This document shows, in pieces, positions 62,131 through 64,000 of a stretch of 64,000 nucleotides of DNA (positions are counted from its first letter, which is position 1; each line of letters starts with the position of its first letter). This DNA is from Macrosoma leucophasiata (Eukaryota > Arthropoda > Insecta > Lepidoptera > Hedylidae): NCBI GenBank assembly GCA_036365455.1, contig JAWQUS010000010.1:23236501-23300500 (forward strand), in the 5' to 3' direction. Both the position numbers and the translations under genes were made by a program. Under the pieces are notes generated by a model that saw nothing but the letters and a program-made list of their open reading frames with translations, did not search any database and was not told where the DNA came from.

Positions 62131-62395
62131 CCAATGACAGAGCTCGCGGGCGTAGGCACCACCGCATTACCTATAGTATACTTTCCGCTAAATGGTAGTG
62201 TTCAGCACTATGTGTTCCGATCAGGTGATAGGCACAGAGGCTAACACCTTAGGCCTCAGTGGTGGTAACGCATATGCATTTTGACCTTGGTCTTTTTGTG
62301 GGTGTCTACAGGCTGGAGTCATCACTTAACATAAATTTGAACTGCATATCGTCTATGACTGCATGTTTCTTGTTTGCCACTTCAATTACATAAAA
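62131..62395 (+). mobile_element. R290, intronic copy with small deletions
   Basis: AATGACAGAGCTCGCGGGCG to CACTTCAATTACATAAAA. It lacks the GTACGGCCCTGTAATTTCCG segment and carries a duplicated TGACTGCAT-type block near its 3' end. Confidence 0.88.
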
Positions 62396-63232
62396 TTGAC
62401 ATGTGATGTAACTTAATAAACCAAGATTTTTGATGTTCTGAGAACACTAATTTAATGACGTATACTACTTTAGCATTTATGATAGAAGATCACAAAAACC
62501 CACGACAATTTTTTGTAAACATTTCTTCAAAAATAGACACAGAAATAAATTTTAAGGGGTCCATTTATTTCTACAGACAAGAATTCATAAAAAACAAGAG
62601 ATGATTAATTGATAAGATAATGAGGTATAAAATTAAATAAGCGAGGCAATAAATTTAACCTTAGTGTCTCTGAGACTACGGAAGCTGTGAAAGTGAAAAG
62701 TGTTCAGTGATATATATATACCAGACAAATCTATAAAAATAGTTCATTCTAACACGTAAAATAGCTTTGACTGTATTTCTCTCATCATGTGTGAAATTAT
62801 AGCAACATGAAAATGATACATAAAAATTAAAATAGATATTTTTATTGGATGATAGCGAATGAAAAATTGTAATATATATTAGCAGCGTATCTAATTAGGG
62901 TACTTAACGGAAGCAAAGAGTTGTTTCGATTAAAAAAATACACAAAACACTTAAGAAATGCAAAACAAACAGTTACATCAATCGCAACTACTGAAAGAAG
63001 ATATAACGATAAAAACCTTCTGTTAGTAATGCAAGGCGATTATTCGAATTGTATGTAGTTTTGTCAATCCACAAGAACCCTAATCACTCGACAAAAGTGT
63101 GAATTCAACGGACATACTATTATGCAGATACAGAAAAGTAGCAAAACGTAAAATAATGTGTTTGCAAACAAACGTAACACAATTAAATATAACAGCTTTA
63201 TCTAAACTAACCAACAAACGTAAAATCGAAGA
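62396..63232 (+). other. Intronic AT-rich DNA, nothing recognised
   Basis: No exon, RNA or repeat supported. Confidence 0.45.
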
Positions 63233-63631
63233 ACATACTTTAATAATAATAATAATAATGGCAACCCATTATACGTCCCACTGCTGGGCACGAGTCTCTC
63301 CCCTTTTTGGGGGGGAGGCCTGGAGCTTACTCCACCACGCTGCTCCAATGCGGATTGGTGGAGGTGGGTGGGTTAGTGGCCAACTCACTGTCGGATGTTT
63401 TCAAACCGCCCATTAGGCCTCCGACAAGGTTTAACGACTGCTATCCATCGATAGCAACCGGGACCGACGGCTTAACGTGCCCTCCGAAGCACGGAAACGC
63501 GCATTTAATTTTGCCACTAGCGGTCACCCATCACACTACCCGACCGCGCCCGTAGTGCTTAACCGAGCAGATCGCTTACGATCTACACCAGCCGCTGGGC
63601 CATGCGCGCTTCAACGTACTTCACATACTTT
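63233..63631 (-). mobile_element. S5S SINE, full length with 9-bp TSD
   Basis: On the minus strand it has the head AAGCGCGCATGGCCCAGCGG and the 5S-like region TCGGTTAAGCACTACGGGCG, GCGGTCGGGTAGTG and GATGGGTGACCGCTAGTGGC. Next comes the body with the GTCGTTAAACC and AACATCCGACAGTGAG blocks, and the end GGGACGTATAATGGGTTGCC plus (ATT)n. ACATACTTT flanks it at 63,233-63,241 and 63,623-63,631. The GTTAAGCA word and GATGGGTGACCGC match the A-box and C-box positions of the 5S rRNA internal promoter. Confidence 0.9.
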
Positions 63632-64000
63632 GGCTACTGGTAAATCAATCATCTAACTTCAATATGAATGAATGAATTGAGAACAATCAGAGGCGTGTCT
63701 AAGGCGAGGCGTAGGTAATGATGTTGCAGAAACTAATAAAAGAATTGCCAATCTAGTGAAGTATATAATATATCTTCCTTGTTTCCTTACGGATGTGGTA
63801 ACTGTCATACCTATTTCTCTCAACTCACGTTAGACTTTTCAAGAATTACATAATGTTTGATTTTAGGTGATTTAAGTTTTCAGATTTTGTTTCAAATGAA
63901 ATTGTTCTTACCATTTTTTCTTTAAAAATCTTTGAGCTTGTTTCATCGATTGTCTAAGATCAGAGCGAGAATAACATGAAAACGAGATGATGTAAGATCA
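63632..64000 (+). other. Intronic sequence to window end, no feature seen
   Basis: AT-rich, no frame or repeat recognised; the intron is open at the right edge. Confidence 0.45.

Overview
The window looks like nuclear DNA of a moth or butterfly (Lepidoptera). It is AT-rich and intron-like. It is packed with short retroposons, Lep1-type Helitron fragments that begin near TATTATAAATGCGAAAG and end in CTAGT, an RTE-type LINE and a mariner copy. The only convincing host exon encodes a neuregulin-like secreted protein, best matched to the EGFR ligand Vein. There are no operons, ribosome binding sites or CRISPR arrays; the logic is eukaryotic throughout.

Layout. Positions 1 to about 54,000 are a transposon-dense intergenic or upstream region. 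The commonest repeat, called R290 here, is a ~290-bp retroposon. In sense orientation it begins near TTACTGGTGGTAGAGCTCC and ends in TTTGCCACTTCC..CATAAAAA. More than 30 full or partial copies lie on both strands, several nested or duplicated. A degenerate LINE with endonuclease and reverse transcriptase remains spans 25.3-28.4 kb, and its 3' ends are scattered at 0.7, 8.1, 10.0, 18.3, 40.2 and 43.7 kb. Three near-identical RTE 3' ends lie at 12.4, 36.4 and 57.6 kb. A mariner transposase with one in-frame stop and a lost 3' end lies at 46.3-47.2 kb. There are four SINE-like families: two tRNA-derived (tSINE-1, tSINE-2), one derived from 5S rRNA (S5S), and an unusual element carrying an almost complete tRNA-like gene between direct terminal repeats (tDR, at 4.2, 23.1, 30.3 and 42.3 kb). 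Several MITEs and many perfect hairpins are also present.

At 54.9-55.6 kb the composition changes to a CpG- and GC-rich island. It carries two tiny upstream ORFs and a first coding exon (55,166-55,580), followed by a good splice donor. From 55,581 to the end the sequence is AT-rich and repeat-poor, as expected of a long first intron; it holds one RTE copy, one R290, one S5S SINE and one copy of a three-member unknown repeat. No second exon was recognised, so the gene continues past the window.

The mobile elements are not a working gene set. All LINE and mariner reading frames seen are broken or truncated. The features most worth following are the tRNA-bearing tDR element with its target-site duplication and a snap-back inverted copy, the 5S-derived SINE whose 5' head has expanded into a six-unit 30-bp minisatellite, a poly(A)-ended retrocopy of unknown origin at 24.3 kb, and the series of perfect hairpins.
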